A DNA stretch of 64,000 bases from Glandiceps talaboti (taxonomy: Eukaryota > Hemichordata > Enteropneusta > Spengelidae): positions 10,086,001-10,150,000 of the forward strand of contig NC_135558.1 in the NCBI RefSeq assembly GCF_964340395.1, read 5' to 3'. This document shows positions 63,430-64,000 of this stretch, one piece after another; within the stretch, counting starts at the first letter, position 1; each line of letters begins with the position of its first letter. The translations under genes and the position numbers were made by a program. Under the pieces are notes generated by a model that worked only from the letters and a program-made list of their open reading frames with translations, was not told where the DNA came from and did not search any database.

Positions 63430-64000
63430 TAACATTACAAGATAGAGCATGCATGTATGGTATTGTTACAACATTCAATACAACCCAGTGGTTGATCAAA
63501 ACCATTGATACTATTTTCTGAAGTACTTTAGCGGATTTTTTAGAACTCAAACTGTGGTCTATTTCCTTAAAGATATATATTAACAAGAAAGTTTGGTGTT
63601 GAAAGAGGGAATTTAAAATCATGTGCGCTCTCTAATGATAGTCAAATTTTGTCGTTTTGAGTCAAAATGAGAAAATTTGACATTTCTTGTGAGTCACAAC
63701 ATAGTAAGAGATAGGAGAACACCAAATTTTGGTGCATCACTAGAAATTGTGTGCATCAGTGGGATGTCAAATTGGCTTAGAGAACACACTGTTTGTAACA
63801 TTATAAGAAAGAGCGTGTATGTACCCAATACAACTCGGTGGTATATCAAAACTGTTCACACTATTTTCCAAAGTATTCTAGAGGATTTTTTGATATTGAA
63901 GTGTACAAACTGTGGTGTGGTTCTTTAAATATGATAGCACAACAGTTTGGTGTTGTGTGGGAAGGAATTCCAAATCACATTTGTACTTCAGCCTGGGTGT
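63430..64000. repeat. ~365-bp direct duplication at right edge
   Basis: The order TAACATTA.AAGA.AGAGC, TGTATG, CAATACAAC.C.GTGG, ACTATTTTC..AAGTA, GGATTTTTT and GTTTGGTGTTG is present at 63430-63640 and again from about 63795 to the edge. It is diverged and without coding signal. Confidence 0.75.

Larger units (their letters stand above)
45987..64000. other. 18-kb region without supported coding sequence
   Basis: I looked on both strands for upstream family exons (a WxxRxCILxxxQLxLLD-type PH start or RTVSVP) and for unrelated genes and found none convincing. The region holds repeats and elements listed separately, and may be intergenic or an intron leading to a more distal first exon. Confidence 0.5.

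Overview
The window is AT-rich eukaryotic DNA, almost certainly from a bilaterian animal and probably a marine invertebrate. The evidence is split coding sequence with GT-AG introns of about 0.1 to 19 kb, many tandem minisatellites and microsatellites, small inverted-repeat elements, and frequent TACATGTA-type words. The phylum cannot be fixed from sequence reading alone. There are no operons, bacterial genes, CRISPR arrays or recognisable viral genes.

One gene is clearly supported, on the minus strand. It is a member of the SynGAP / DAB2IP / RASAL2 (nGAP) family of Ras GTPase-activating proteins. Eight coding exons chain together in perfect phase (lengths 52, 101, 119, 222, 102, 99, 86 and 55 nt) at 34749-34698, 15296-15196, 9839-9721, 8204-7983, 4475-4374, 3660-3562, 2232-2147 and 2022-1968. 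Together they give 836 nt, or 278 complete codons plus two bases of a Trp codon. They encode an N-terminal tail, a basic conserved KRTKS segment, the C-terminal half of the PH domain, and most of the C2 domain. The catalytic RasGAP domain and the C-terminal coiled coil must lie beyond the left edge. A second, alternative first exon at 45986-45899 ends in the same phase with the same base (G), so either first exon can splice to the exon at 15296 and create the same Asp codon. Two weaker candidate 5' exons (36845-37040 and 19804-20119) are also phase-compatible.

Layout, left to right. 1-9.8 kb holds exons 3 to 8 with introns full of minisatellites; these include a tandem-duplicated fragment of exon 4 and a GC-rich 24-bp VNTR. 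9.8-15.3 kb is an intron leading to exon 2. 15.3-34.7 kb is a very long intron with several repeat arrays and small inverted-repeat elements. 34.7-34.9 kb is first exon A with a plausible promoter. 35-45.9 kb is the intron of isoform B, with a degenerate ~92-bp satellite and one copy of a TTAA-flanked MITE. 45.9-46.1 kb is first exon B. 46.1-64 kb has no coding sequence I can support. It contains the second MITE copy, (TG)n and (CA)n microsatellites, a ~190-bp foldback element and several duplicated segments, and may be intergenic or a further upstream intron.

Nearly all longer open frames outside the exons are explained by tandem repeats whose unit is a multiple of three, or look random. Coordinates of exons and the terminal inverted repeats were read base by base. 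Repeat-array edges are approximate.
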